Of a stretch of DNA of 64,000 nucleotides, positions 47,603 through 55,984 are shown piece after piece. The stretch covers positions 62,001 to 126,000 of the forward strand of contig NZ_BMYQ01000011.1 in the NCBI RefSeq assembly GCF_014652355.1, written 5' to 3'. The stretch comes from Gemmobacter lanyuensis. GTDB taxonomy: Bacteria; Pseudomonadota; Alphaproteobacteria; Rhodobacterales; Rhodobacteraceae. The notes under the pieces were generated by a model. That model saw only the letters and a program-made list of their open reading frames with translations, was not told the origin of the DNA and did no database searches. The stretch's first letter is position 1, and each line of letters begins with the position of its first letter. Position numbers and translations under genes: made by a program.

Positions 47603-48505
47603 GTGGTAGGACTGAGGGAGATCGTGATGATCTTGGAATTGAATCGTCAGGGCCTGGGCGTGAGCGCGATCGCGCGGCAGACGGGTCTCGATCGCAAGAC
47701 GGTGCGGAAATATCTCGAGCGTGGCCTGGAGGCGCCGGTCTATGGGCCCCGAGAGCCGGGCGAACGGCTGGCGCTTCGGTTCCGGTCGTATCTGACGGAA
47801 CGGCTGGAAGCGTTCCCTGGACTTTCGGGACGCAGGTTGCATCGTGAAATCAGGGCGATGGGCTATGAGGGGGCTTATTCGACGCTGACGGAATACCTGC
47901 GCCTGATCCGTCCGGCGGTCCCGCGACAGTTCGAACGACGCTTCGAGACCGAGCCAGGTCAGCAGGCGCAGGTTGACTTTGCGGATGCGGAGGCAAGGGT
48001 GGAGCGTCTGACGGGCCAGATCGCGGATCTTTTGCCGACCTGGAGCCTCGCACCGGTCGTTGACGCAGTTCAGGCGATGCGCGGTGTCGGGTTCATCGTC
48101 GCAGTGACGGTGGTGGCCGAGGTAGGGGACTTCCAGCGTTTCGACAATCCGCGGCAACTGATGGCCTACCTCGGCCTGACGCCGTCGGAGCATTCCAGCG
48201 GTGCAAGTGTCCGGCGGGGCGGGATCACCAAGGCGGGTAGCGGTCTTGCCCGGCGCGCACTTGTCGAGGGCGCCTGGAATTACCGCATGCAGGCCCGCGT
48301 CAGCCCGAAGCTCCTTGCCCGACTGGCGTCGCTGCCGCAGGCGGTCCGCGACATTGCCTGGAAAGGACAGCTCAGGATGTGCCAGCGCTATCGCCATCTG
48401 GTTGCGGCCGGAAAGGCCAAGGTGGTGGTCATCACGGCCATCGCGCGCGAGATGGCAGGCTTCATCTGGGCGATCGCCCGCGCCACCACGCCAGCCAAGG
48501 CTTGA
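47603..48505 (+). pseudogene. Chimeric open frame: IS21 IstA N-terminus fused to IS110 C-terminus
   Basis: The first roughly 127 residues are the DNA-binding N-terminus of an IS21-type IstA: MILELNRQGLGVSAIARQTG, LDRKTVRKYLERGLEAPVYG, and FETEPGQQAQVDFA. The frame then passes without a break into the second half of an IS110-type transposase: VQAMRGVGFIVAVTVVAEVG, LGLTPSEHSSGASVRRGGIT and CQRYRHLVAAGKAKVVV. The junction is near 47985-47990. Each half lacks the other element's catalytic core, so this is a recombination product in frame, not a known transposase. It could still be translated. Confidence 0.85.
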
Positions 48506-48904
48506 GAAAGCCACGACCAACGACACTCGACCCTGTCTGATGCGCAGGGTTGGGGACGGAACGCGGTGGGGAACCCTCGTGCCTGTTATGGGCCGACCTG
48601 TCGATGCCCGATCCTTAGAGCGAGGCAGCCCCAAGACGAAACCACGGTCATGCGGTACCCAACCCGCGCATGAGAGCTTGCTCAACCGTCGTCTCAGTTC
48701 CGTCTCCTACCCTGCGCGTCTCCATCACGCTGCGCCCGGCTCCGCCGGATTATTCGCTATGAAACAAGGGGTTGACAGCGATCATGAGAATAGGCCGCTG
48801 AAATAGTCGCCGAGCCGGAACAGTTTTCTGTCGTTGCAGGCTTGGCAGCCCGCCTCTGGCTTTCGTGTCCGGAAGGCGTGTGTGCCTCACGCGGTTTTTC
48901 ATCG
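48506..48904. other. IS-flanking sequence without a recognised gene
   Basis: This stretch follows the IS110-type C-terminus and precedes a decayed IS5-type gene on the other strand. It probably contains the 3' end of the IS110-type element. I see no coding sequence I can support. Confidence 0.4.
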
Positions 48905-49780
48905 TCAGGCGGCCAGCAGTCGTGGCAACCGTGCCAGGTTGTTGGCGGTCATTGTAAGGATGAAGCGGGAGCGCGCCCGTTCGAGGCCGCGATAGACGGT
49001 CTGGGCCATGCCTCCGACGGTCTTGGCCCAGCCGAAGGCCTCCTCGATCCGTTTGCGGTTCTTGATCGACAAGGCATAACCCTCATGCCGGGTGGTGCGG
49101 CCGTCGATTGCTGAATATCGGGATTTCTGCGCGACATGCGGGGTCGCGCAGGCCTGCCTGAGATCAGCTACGAACTCGGCCACGTCAAAGCCCTTGTCCG
49201 CGCCCAGTGTCAGTTGTCGTGTCGATCCGGGGGAATGGCGATGGATCATGTCCGTCGCCGCGCGCCGTTCCGCATGACCGTTGGCCTGCGTCAGGTCGCC
49301 TTAGACGATCAGACCGGAGCGGTTCTCCATCAGCGCATGGCCGATGAAGCACAGCAGCGCGCCGGTGCCGGGGGATTTCTTGTAGAGCCGCGCGTCTGGG
49401 TCGGTGGTCGAGGCATGAGTGGCATTCGAGCGTTTCTCACCCCGGAAGTCGACTTCGGCATTGCGGTTCTGACGGTTTGGGCGGGACATCAGGTCGGTCT
49501 CAGTCATGTGGGGTTGATCCTCGGCGGGGGGGGACAGGTCCGGGCGGGCTGCCCGTGCCGTCATCGGGCGGCGTGTCATCAGCCTTCGGCTGGAAGCTCT
49601 TCATCGACGCCCAGGCCGTGACCAGCGTGCCGTCGACCGAGAAGTGATCATCCGTCAGAAGCGGCGCGACCTCGCGGTGCGCTAGGATCGCTGCCATCAC
49701 CTTGCGGGACATGTCGGTCGTGAGCAGCCGGTCGCGGTTCAACGAGCTGACCACGATCACGGAAGACGTCGTCGAGGTCG
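48905..49780 (-). pseudogene. IS5-type transposase gene with several frameshifts
   Basis: Pieces of one transposase lie in three frames on the minus strand. The N-proximal part is NRDRLLTTDMSRKVMAAILA and DDHFSVDGTLVTAWASMKSF near 49750-49590. A middle part is NAEVDFRGEKRSNATHASTT and ALLCFIGHALMENRSGL. The C-terminal part is TLGADKGFDVAEFVADLRQ and RIEEAFGWAKTVGGMAQTVY down to 48905. Each change of frame marks a base loss or gain, and the first 100 or so residues are missing. Confidence 0.82.
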
Positions 49781-49962
49781 CCGCCGCTGCCCTCGTTATC
49801 GGCCACGCCACATAGCGATCGAGAAACCCCGCCACTTATCGGTCAAGGTCACATGGTCGCTGCAGTACCGTTATTCTTGACCGGTCTCTTTGCGCACGCC
49901 AAACAGCAGAGTGACCATAACATGGCTGGTCTTGATTTTTATACTCCACTGGAGTATATGTT

Positions 49963-50280
49963 CTGCAGAAGAAAGACATCGCCTACTATCTGCTTGATGA
50001 TGGATCGCAAGGTGAGCTCGCGACTATCGCGATCGAAGTGCCGGGAGCGATGATCATGGTCATGGGGGAACTCATGGATGTAGACGGCGGCCTTGTCGTG
50101 GATCGCACGCACATATCAATCTCGCCGCCGGACGCACGCGTCCTGACGCGAAGGATGATGGGCATGATCGCCAAAAGAATATTGGAGGATACCAGTTATG
50201 GTTACATCATCGTTCGGGGAGCGGCTCGCACAACAGGGGCGCGTCCAGGTCATACCCCGCGTGTCCTCCGGTTCCCCTGA
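49963..50280 (+). CDS. Small unknown protein upstream of an XRE-type regulator
   Basis: The frame reads KKDIAYYLLDDGSQGELATI, AIEVPGAMIMVMGELMDVDG and GLVVDRTHIS, and ends IIVRGAARTTGARPGHTPR then VLRFP. It looks like a real protein of about 100 residues. No standard start lies at its natural beginning; GTG 50038 is the first conventional one, and a one-base loss near 49960 may have separated an ATG (49958) from it. It overlaps the following regulator gene by 83 bases. I do not recognise the family. Confidence 0.45.
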   Translation: MQKKDIAYYLLDDGSQGELATIAIEVPGAMIMVMGELMDVDGGLVVDRTHISISPPDARVLTRRMMGMIAKRILEDTSYGYIIVRGAARTTGARPGHTPRVLRFP

Positions 50281-50719
50281 AGAAATCGTACTGAAGCTCG
50301 GTCGCGCCTCACCTGATGTCATCGCTGCGACGCTTGCCATGGTACGGCGCGGGACAACGATGCTCAAAGCAAAGCGCGCAGTGGAGAAGGCGCTGCAGGA
50401 GGGTGATGCAGTGATCGATCTGCCGATGGTAGACGATAAGAAAGCACTGGCTGACGATCTTGAATCGGCAGGAATGTCGGTCACCTTCCGTAGCGTTCTA
50501 GACCGTGATCTTAAGGAAAACTTTGCCACCCGCCTGAAGGAGCTCCGTATCCGCCTTCACATGTCTCAGGAAGAGTTCGCCCGGGATTACAATCTTCAGA
50601 AGAAAACTCTGCAAGGGTGGGAGCTTGGCAATAAGATCCCCGACCACGGAAACCGGCTCCTGATCAGTCTGATCGAGAAAGATCCAGTTACGACAAAGCG
50701 TCTGGTGAACGCAGGCTGA
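50198..50719 (+). CDS. XRE-type regulator with an N-terminal L7/L12-like domain
   Basis: This 173-residue protein starts at ATG 50198 behind ggagg (50184-50188). The C-terminal half is an XRE helix-turn-helix: LKELRIRLHMSQEEFARDYN and LQKKTLQGWELGNKIPD. The part before it (ASPDVIAATLAMVRRGTTML, KAKRAVEKALQEGDAVIDLP, ADDLESAGMSV) follows the pattern of the ribosomal protein L7/L12 C-terminal fold, ending in the usual LESAG-beta strand. It overlaps the preceding small gene, which suggests a pair resembling toxin-antitoxin or regulator modules. Confidence 0.7.
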   Translation: MVTSSFGERLAQQGRVQVIPRVSSGSPEEIVLKLGRASPDVIAATLAMVRRGTTMLKAKRAVEKALQEGDAVIDLPMVDDKKALADDLESAGMSVTFRSVLDRDLKENFATRLKELRIRLHMSQEEFARDYNLQKKTLQGWELGNKIPDHGNRLLISLIEKDPVTTKRLVNAG

Positions 50720-50798
50720 TCAGTTCGTTAACACTAATCTCGGTAAGGATCGGCGGGCCGACGAAACGTGCCGCAACTTGGTGGCGAGGTCAGACAAG

Positions 50799-51266
50799 AT
50801 GAAGACATCTAGGACTGCAGGCGGTATCGGACGTACCGTCAGCCTTCTCGGCGGTGAGACGGTAGTTCAAGCCAAGGTTTGCAATGCACTTGACGCGCAC
50901 GAGCTACTCCTGAGAGGCCTGCCTGTCGGCGCACTGGAGCATCTTGCTTCGAAAGCCGAAGTACTGAAGGAACGCGACGCTTTGAATCGGGCGATCGGAA
51001 TGAGCCTCACGACGCTCCGGCGCCGTAAGGCCAAGATCGCCCCTCCACGTCTCAGCGTTGATCAAGGTAGCCGGTGCTGGCGCGTAGCAAAAATATTTGC
51101 GCACGCCATCGACGTCATCGGGTCTGAAGAAGCTGCAGGGGCTTGGATGACGAAACCCGCTATAGGGCTCGAGAACCGAAAACCTGTCGATCTCCTCGCG
51201 ACTTATCCCGGAATGGAGCTGGTCGAGCAGTACCTGACCCAGATCGAGTATGGGGTGTACATCTGA
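50799..51266 (+). CDS. DUF2384 (MbcA/ParS/Xre) antitoxin, apparently without its toxin
   Basis: This 155-residue protein matches the antitoxin of RES-Xre systems: an N-terminal Xre-like helix region (AIGMSLTTLRRRKA, RCWRVAKIFAHAIDVIGSEE) and the C-terminal toxin-binding segment AAGAWMTKPAIGLENRKPVD with LLATYPGMELVEQYLTQIEY. Normally a RES-domain NAD-degrading toxin gene follows directly. Here the next gene is a thermonuclease on the opposite strand, ending 62 bases away, so the antitoxin is an orphan. ATG 50799 or 50778 may be the start. Confidence 0.82.
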   Translation: MKTSRTAGGIGRTVSLLGGETVVQAKVCNALDAHELLLRGLPVGALEHLASKAEVLKERDALNRAIGMSLTTLRRRKAKIAPPRLSVDQGSRCWRVAKIFAHAIDVIGSEEAAGAWMTKPAIGLENRKPVDLLATYPGMELVEQYLTQIEYGVYI

Positions 51267-51328
51267 TCCTGCCCGGTCGGGTGTGAACTTTCCTCCCACG
51301 TGCGCGTCGGCCGAAGGTATTCAATCCC

Positions 51329-51742
51329 TCAGCAGGTACCGTAGAAGCCACGCGAATATCGGCAATACTCGGTGGCCACACCCGAGCGGATCATCTCGGC
51401 GGCTACATCTTGGCCATCTGGAAGGAAGCACTGGGCGACAAGCCGTCCATAACGGTCGACATCCAGAACATCACAGTGAAGCTGGCTGCCAGAGATGAGT
51501 CCGCGCAGCACAGCAGTAGCCGCAGCACCACCTGGATGGTCCCATTCAGGCGCGTCGAGGCCCCAGACGCGGATCCGGCGTGACTCCCCGCGCAAAGTGA
51601 ATGTATCGCCATCGACCACCTTACTCACCTTGGCATCAAGTGCGCGCGGGTCCTCTGCGCGGGCACCTGACATCGGCACCAGCAGAAGGACGGCAAGGAC
51701 GGTTGCGAAAAACCGCAGGTTTCGGGCAAGGGCATGTTTCAT
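51329..51742 (-). CDS. Secreted thermonuclease-like protein (SNase fold)
   Basis: This 137-residue protein has a signal peptide (MKHALARNLRFFATVLAVLL, LVPMSGARA, cleavage before EDPRA). The SNase domain follows, with KVVDGDTFTLRG, RIRVWGLDAPEWDHPGG carrying the acidic metal-site residues, and DRYGRLVAQCFLPDGQDVAA. It ends in SGVATEYCRYSRGFYGTC with paired cysteines. It would act on nucleic acids in the periplasm or outside. ATG 51742 gives the leader; an earlier in-frame ATG at 51760 adds six residues. Family lengths are similar. Confidence 0.83.
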   Translation of the reverse strand: MKHALARNLRFFATVLAVLLLVPMSGARAEDPRALDAKVSKVVDGDTFTLRGESRRIRVWGLDAPEWDHPGGAAATAVLRGLISGSQLHCDVLDVDRYGRLVAQCFLPDGQDVAAEMIRSGVATEYCRYSRGFYGTC

Positions 51743-51789
51743 GACGCGACCATGCTGCACCCAAACAGCGCCACTTGCCAGTTACGATA

Positions 51790-52328
51790 TTTGCGAAAAA
51801 ACGAAACCTCACCAGCATGGATGGGGAGCCGGACGTCATCCGGCCTCAGTTTCTTTGCCGTCAGGAGAGCAAAAATCGGGGATGCTGTCCTTGCTGACGA
51901 CCCCTTTCAGCAGCCCGAGCCGGGTTGGCCGAGGTGTGAAAAGCGGGACCAAACGGACGGCGGGTGCCCCCTCCTTACAATAACAACCTCCTCGCCGCGT
52001 TCAGCAGCGGCGATGATTTCGGCAAATCTGGATTTCGCTTCTGCGACGTCAGCTGCATGGCCAGGTCCTTCGGTTTGCCCCTGACTCTGTAACAGATCGC
52101 CCGATTCGAACACAGAACAGACGAGCCGGCATCCAGGAAGGTCTCGACGGCCGCAGCGCGCCCAAGAGAACCGGAAATCCCGGTCAGGCCAATTTGCGAA
52201 AAAACGCGACTGAAGGCAGGCCTCCCTCGGATGGCGGGTCAAGGCCGGCCCGTATCTCCCTGATTTCGTTAAGGCCCCCCTCGAGCACCTCCGGTTGGGG
52301 GCATCTGGACCACGTTTGCGAAAAAACG
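51790..52328. repeat. Three exact copies of a 14-bp direct repeat
   Basis: tttgcgaaaaaacg occurs at 51790-51803, 52193-52206 and 52315-52328, all in the same orientation. Spacings are 389 and 108 bases. The last copy lies just before an AT-rich stretch with tataat (52334-52339), which could be the -10 element for the rightward operon starting at 52542. They may be operator sites or recombination ends. Confidence 0.75.
51836..52058 (-). pseudogene. Phd/YefM-type antitoxin gene with two frameshifts
   Basis: Read on the minus strand from ATG 52058 the start is MQL, then after a one-base shift DVAEAKSRFAEIIAAAERGE and EVVIVRRG. After a second shift in a G run it continues APAVRLVPLFTPRPTRLGLL and KGVVSKDSIPDF to a TGA at 51836. 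The joined product is a complete Phd-type antitoxin of about 74 residues. No PIN or Doc toxin gene follows. The lesions make it inactive. Confidence 0.7.
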
Positions 52329-52541
52329 GATTATATAATACAATCAATAACTTAGACTGGAATCATCTGGACGGCTGACGACATCAGGGCTAAAGCTGCC
52401 TCCACACAGGGGGGGCGCAAATCAACGTTACCGCCCACCAGTCAAGCCAGATGCCCGGGGCCATCGGTCCGTGATCCGGCAGAAGAGTTTAACGCGGCAC
52501 GGGGTCCAGACTGACCCCGGTGAGAGGGGGGAGGATCCGAA

Positions 52542-53423
52542 ATGGCAGACTTTTTCACCGCGGGGTGGCGCCTTGATCCGAGCCGACCCAAAGACAGCCA
52601 AGGACAGGAACGCAGACAGGCAGTGGAGCACGCCTTGGCCAGGCTCAGCCACGCGGACGACCTCTGGGTCCTTGGGAATGCTTTCAAGGCCACGGTCTCG
52701 GTCGAGGACATCGGCAACATTCTGAGCTGCACGACCGCACGCTGCCATCTTCTCAGGGGTGAGATCGATCCAGTTACTCCTGCCCATCTAGACCTTTGGA
52801 AGACCGTCGACCTTGCTAGTGAAGTTGTGGTCGATGGTCAGCTTGTTGTGATGTCACATTACCCGATGATGTCGTGGTGGGGTGCAGCGGGCGCCCCGCT
52901 GGAAGAGCAGGTGTCTGGCGGCAAGTCGCGCAAAATCTCGATGCACGTTTTCGGTGAGGGACGTGGCGGGTTCAGGGGGTGGTGGCGAGCCGTTTCCGTG
53001 GATTGGTCCGCGCAGGGGGGAGCCTTTCTCAGCATTGATCAGGTCCGTCGGCAGAGCGAGGACAACCTCTTCGCAACGCCTTGGCTTGAAGCCTATTACC
53101 CAGATCGCCGGCGATACCGATATTGCGAACTGTGCTCAGGAGCCATCGACTGCGGGCGCAAGGATGGTGGCTATCATTGGGACGGCGACCGCCTTGTCAC
53201 ATTCCGCGGCGCGCTTGTTCTGACGCGGATCTCCCCATTTCCGGATCGCGGCATGTCCGGTCTTGCAACCGCCACCGGAGACATCTGCACGGAATGCTTG
53301 GGCGTGGCGCTACAGTATTTCGATCTTCAGGAAGGAGTGCATTACAGGCTCGCTCCAGCTGTAACCTTGCAGGTGATCGACCGATCCGAAGTGCATCGTG
53401 TGAGTCTGGAGGGTCGCGCGTGA
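52542..53423 (+). CDS. Metallophosphoesterase-like protein lacking metal ligands, with cysteine cluster
   Basis: This 293-residue protein follows the block order of small calcineurin-like phosphoesterases, but nearly all metal-binding motifs are changed. The first reads FFTAGWRLDP (residues 4-13; family TADxHxGH). The second is WVLGNAF (G45-N46, family GD), the third LLRGEIDP (72-77, family GNHD) and the last HVFGEGRG (135-142, family GHxH). Only the MSHYPM block (104-109) keeps its histidine. The C-terminal part adds cysteines CELC (195, 198), C204 and CTEC (249, 252), a probable zinc site. A strong site gaggggggagg precedes ATG 52542. Its stop overlaps the next start in GTGA. It probably acts as a binding or regulatory partner rather than an enzyme. 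Confidence 0.7.
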   Translation: MADFFTAGWRLDPSRPKDSQGQERRQAVEHALARLSHADDLWVLGNAFKATVSVEDIGNILSCTTARCHLLRGEIDPVTPAHLDLWKTVDLASEVVVDGQLVVMSHYPMMSWWGAAGAPLEEQVSGGKSRKISMHVFGEGRGGFRGWWRAVSVDWSAQGGAFLSIDQVRRQSEDNLFATPWLEAYYPDRRRYRYCELCSGAIDCGRKDGGYHWDGDRLVTFRGALVLTRISPFPDRGMSGLATATGDICTECLGVALQYFDLQEGVHYRLAPAVTLQVIDRSEVHRVSLEGRA

Positions 53424-55498
53424 CCACACTTTTCATCCCATTTAAGACCGGTCGCCTCTTGATCCTTGCCGATCTGCATCATGAAGAGGGGCTCGACCCC
53501 TTTGTGATGTTTGGCCTCGATGGGCTGGATTGGGACTCCTTCGATGCCGTCATCATTGCTGGCGACATCGCGGATGACGCCGCCAGAAACTGGGTGCCGG
53601 CCATAGATTTCTTGAGCCGCTACATCATGCGGGAACGTCTATGCATCCTGCCGGGCAACCATGACTATTTTTGCATGCACCTTCAGGCAGATGACGATCT
53701 GCATCGCATCGCGGCGGCGGCCGATGTCCAGTTTTTGCAAAAATCAGAGCTGCATCATGGGGCGACCCGCATTCTGGCCAGCACGCTGTGGACAGATTTC
53801 GCCCTTCTCGGGCCGGATAGCGTGCCACAGTCTACGGCAGTCGCCCAACCCTGGATGCCGGATTACCGCAGCATATTTCAGGCACGGGAGGGCGCCGATG
53901 GGAATGGCAGCCTGCCTGAGTTCATCACCCCGGAAGATACCGTCGAGGTGCACCGCGATCACCGGGCCTGGTTGGAGCAAAAGCTGGCGCAGCCGCATTT
54001 TGCCGGGCCAGACGGTGAAACGATCGTCATCACGCATCACGGGCCTTCTATGTTGACTGCGGGAAAACTGACCCCTCAAAGCCCTGCTTTTCATTCGGAC
54101 CTGAGCGATTTGATCGCGCGTTTCAACCCGAGTCGATGGTATTTTGGCCATTCGCACCGCCGTCTGCGTGCAGTCCAAGGCAGCACTGTGATCTGCAATG
54201 TGTCCCTCGGATACCCCGAGGATTCACGCGTCCCAGGCGAGCACCCGCTTTCGGAACTCTGTCTGTTTGAGAGCAAACCACACTGGCCGTCTGCAGCAGA
54301 GATGGAGGGGAAGGTTGGGATCGAAGCTATGCCGGTTGCCGACACCAAGGTGGACGTAGACCACCCTTCCACCAGACTTCCCGTTTCACAGTCCCTGGGA
54401 ATGTCCCGGATCCAGATCATTCATGCCCGCTTCTTCCCTGTCTCTGAGACCCAATCGGTTCTGGAACAAAGACTTACAGGCTTCCTCAAAAGGTGGCGTC
54501 GGCGACCGCAGTCCGGCCCGGGCAGCGAAAGCGGTACCCTGTCTGGATCCCAGGATATCAAAGAAAACCAGCAGCCTCTGACGGCTTTGAGTAATCGTGA
54601 CTACCAGCGGATCACTGCGCGGGCAGAGCGGTTCCTCGAATGCCGACGTCGCGCATCAAACCTGGGGCATCTCAAAGACGCCGACCGAGAACGCCTGCGC
54701 CCGCTTGCCGCGGGGGTGGATGTTTCCACGATACCTAGCCGAGATCTCGCCGACGAAATCGCTGCCACTGTCCATGCCGCGATGCCATGGATGGCGGGCG
54801 CGACCCAAGTGATTTGGGAAGCATTTCATGACTGCGCTCGATCGGGAAGGCCCCTTCATTTCCCTCCTATTCTTCTAAACGGCCCCCACGGCATCGGCAA
54901 AACTGTCTGGGCCAGGTTGGTCAGCGACCAGATCGGTGTGCCTGCCGAAGTGGTGAACGCCGGCTCCGAAAACGCAGGGTTCGGCGTCGCCGGCGTGCAG
55001 AGGGGCTGGAGCAACGCACGGCCCGGTAAACTTATTGAATGCATCCTGCGGCATCGAATGGGAAACCCAATGTTTTTTGTCGATGAAATCGACAAGGCGG
55101 GCACCGCGACCAGCGACAAGGGCCTCAGTTTTAGCCTCGAGGCAGCGCTTCTGTCTCTCCTTGAACCCGCCTCAAACAGCATGTGGGCATGCCCGTTTTT
55201 CGAGGTGGCGTTCGATGTCCGCCATGTCAGCTGGCTCTTCGCCACAAACGACATAAGCAAAATTTCCCCACCTTTCCTGGATCGCTGCAGGGTGGTTCAC
55301 GTCGAGGCCCCTACCCTGGAGCAGCTCCGAGAGTTTGTGCGGCGCGTGGGGACAGAGCGGGGCCTATCGGAGGACTCGATCTGGGCCGTGCTCGCCGCCC
55401 TTGACCAGGTGGCAACGAGGCACCGTCCAAGTTTGCGCACGGTGCTGCGGCTGATCGACAAAGCCGTATGGCTGCAGAGCAGACCGAGGCCGAATTGA
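53420..55498 (+). CDS. Metallophosphoesterase fused to a Lon/ClpX-like AAA+ ATPase
   Basis: This 692-residue protein starts at GTG 53420 behind ggaggg. Residues 1-290 are an intact calcineurin-like phosphoesterase: LADLHH (D18, H20), AGDIADD (G48-D49), LPGNHDYF (79-82), ITHHGPS (near 206) and FGHSHRRL (243-246). A linker of about 170 residues follows, rich in charged residues. The AAA+ module has Walker A NGPHGIGKTVWARL (488-495), Walker B FFVDEIDKAG (D555, E556), sensor FATND and DRCRVVHVE. The ATPase resembles Lon/ClpX but no protease or ClpP-binding part follows. Coupling to the upstream pseudo-phosphoesterase gene implies a complex. I know of no described system with this pair. Confidence 0.82.
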   Translation: MTTLFIPFKTGRLLILADLHHEEGLDPFVMFGLDGLDWDSFDAVIIAGDIADDAARNWVPAIDFLSRYIMRERLCILPGNHDYFCMHLQADDDLHRIAAAADVQFLQKSELHHGATRILASTLWTDFALLGPDSVPQSTAVAQPWMPDYRSIFQAREGADGNGSLPEFITPEDTVEVHRDHRAWLEQKLAQPHFAGPDGETIVITHHGPSMLTAGKLTPQSPAFHSDLSDLIARFNPSRWYFGHSHRRLRAVQGSTVICNVSLGYPEDSRVPGEHPLSELCLFESKPHWPSAAEMEGKVGIEAMPVADTKVDVDHPSTRLPVSQSLGMSRIQIIHARFFPVSETQSVLEQRLTGFLKRWRRRPQSGPGSESGTLSGSQDIKENQQPLTALSNRDYQRITARAERFLECRRRASNLGHLKDADRERLRPLAAGVDVSTIPSRDLADEIAATVHAAMPWMAGATQVIWEAFHDCARSGRPLHFPPILLNGPHGIGKTVWARLVSDQIGVPAEVVNAGSENAGFGVAGVQRGWSNARPGKLIECILRHRMGNPMFFVDEIDKAGTATSDKGLSFSLEAALLSLLEPASNSMWACPFFEVAFDVRHVSWLFATNDISKISPPFLDRCRVVHVEAPTLEQLREFVRRVGTERGLSEDSIWAVLAALDQVATRHRPSLRTVLRLIDKAVWLQSRPRPN

Positions 55499-55616
55499 AA
55501 TCAGTCGGAAGGATGCGCACGTGACCGGCGCTTTTCCAAGGCGGGTCGGGCATGAAAAGCCATTCATCTTCGTCCAAACGCACTTCATCGCCCAAAAATC
55601 AAGGACAAGTCGCAAA

Positions 55617-55899
55617 GATGACTACGGAAGACCTCGTCGCGGCGATGAGGCTCGGCTGATTGGCACGCCCGCTGGACATCCGACCTGCACAGGCAAAACG
55701 ATGCGCAGCTCGCCTTTGTGCGGACTTGACTCAAAGCTCGCTGGGCCCGGACCATTTCTCGGTGGTTTGCGTTGTCCGACCCGATGACGCGACTGCAGTT
55801 CGTGGCGCTGCACGGCCCGGACGCGGCGATAGTATCAAAGGGCGCAATAAGTATCGAAGAAGCACTCGAAATCATCGCTGACAATCGACGCCGCCATTC
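55617..55899 (+). pseudogene. Possible decayed small gene
   Basis: From ATG 55617 (MTTEDLVAAMRL), a one-base shift leads into WHARWTSDLHRQNDAQLAFV, then a stop. The same frame resumes with ISRWFALSDPMTRLQFVALH and ISIEEALEIIADNRRRHS to 55899. Joined, it would give about 93 residues with ordinary composition. The last 38 codons (from ATG 55783) could be read alone. The family is unknown. Confidence is low because two lesions must be assumed. Confidence 0.35.
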
Positions 55900-55984
55900 T
55901 TGACCTCCCCCCCACACACTTCGACTCCCATCGCTTCCCATGGGCGGTTGGAAGCATGCTGCAGTAATAATCAAGGGCAGATAA

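Noticed and set aside
51267-51328. RES-domain toxin expected after the DUF2384 antitoxin
   Set aside because: The frame after the antitoxin closes within about 30 codons and a thermonuclease gene on the opposite strand occupies the space.
51790-52328. CRISPR-like repeat array
   Set aside because: Only three 14-bp repeats, with spacings of 389 and 108 bases and no cas genes; the repeats are too short and uneven.
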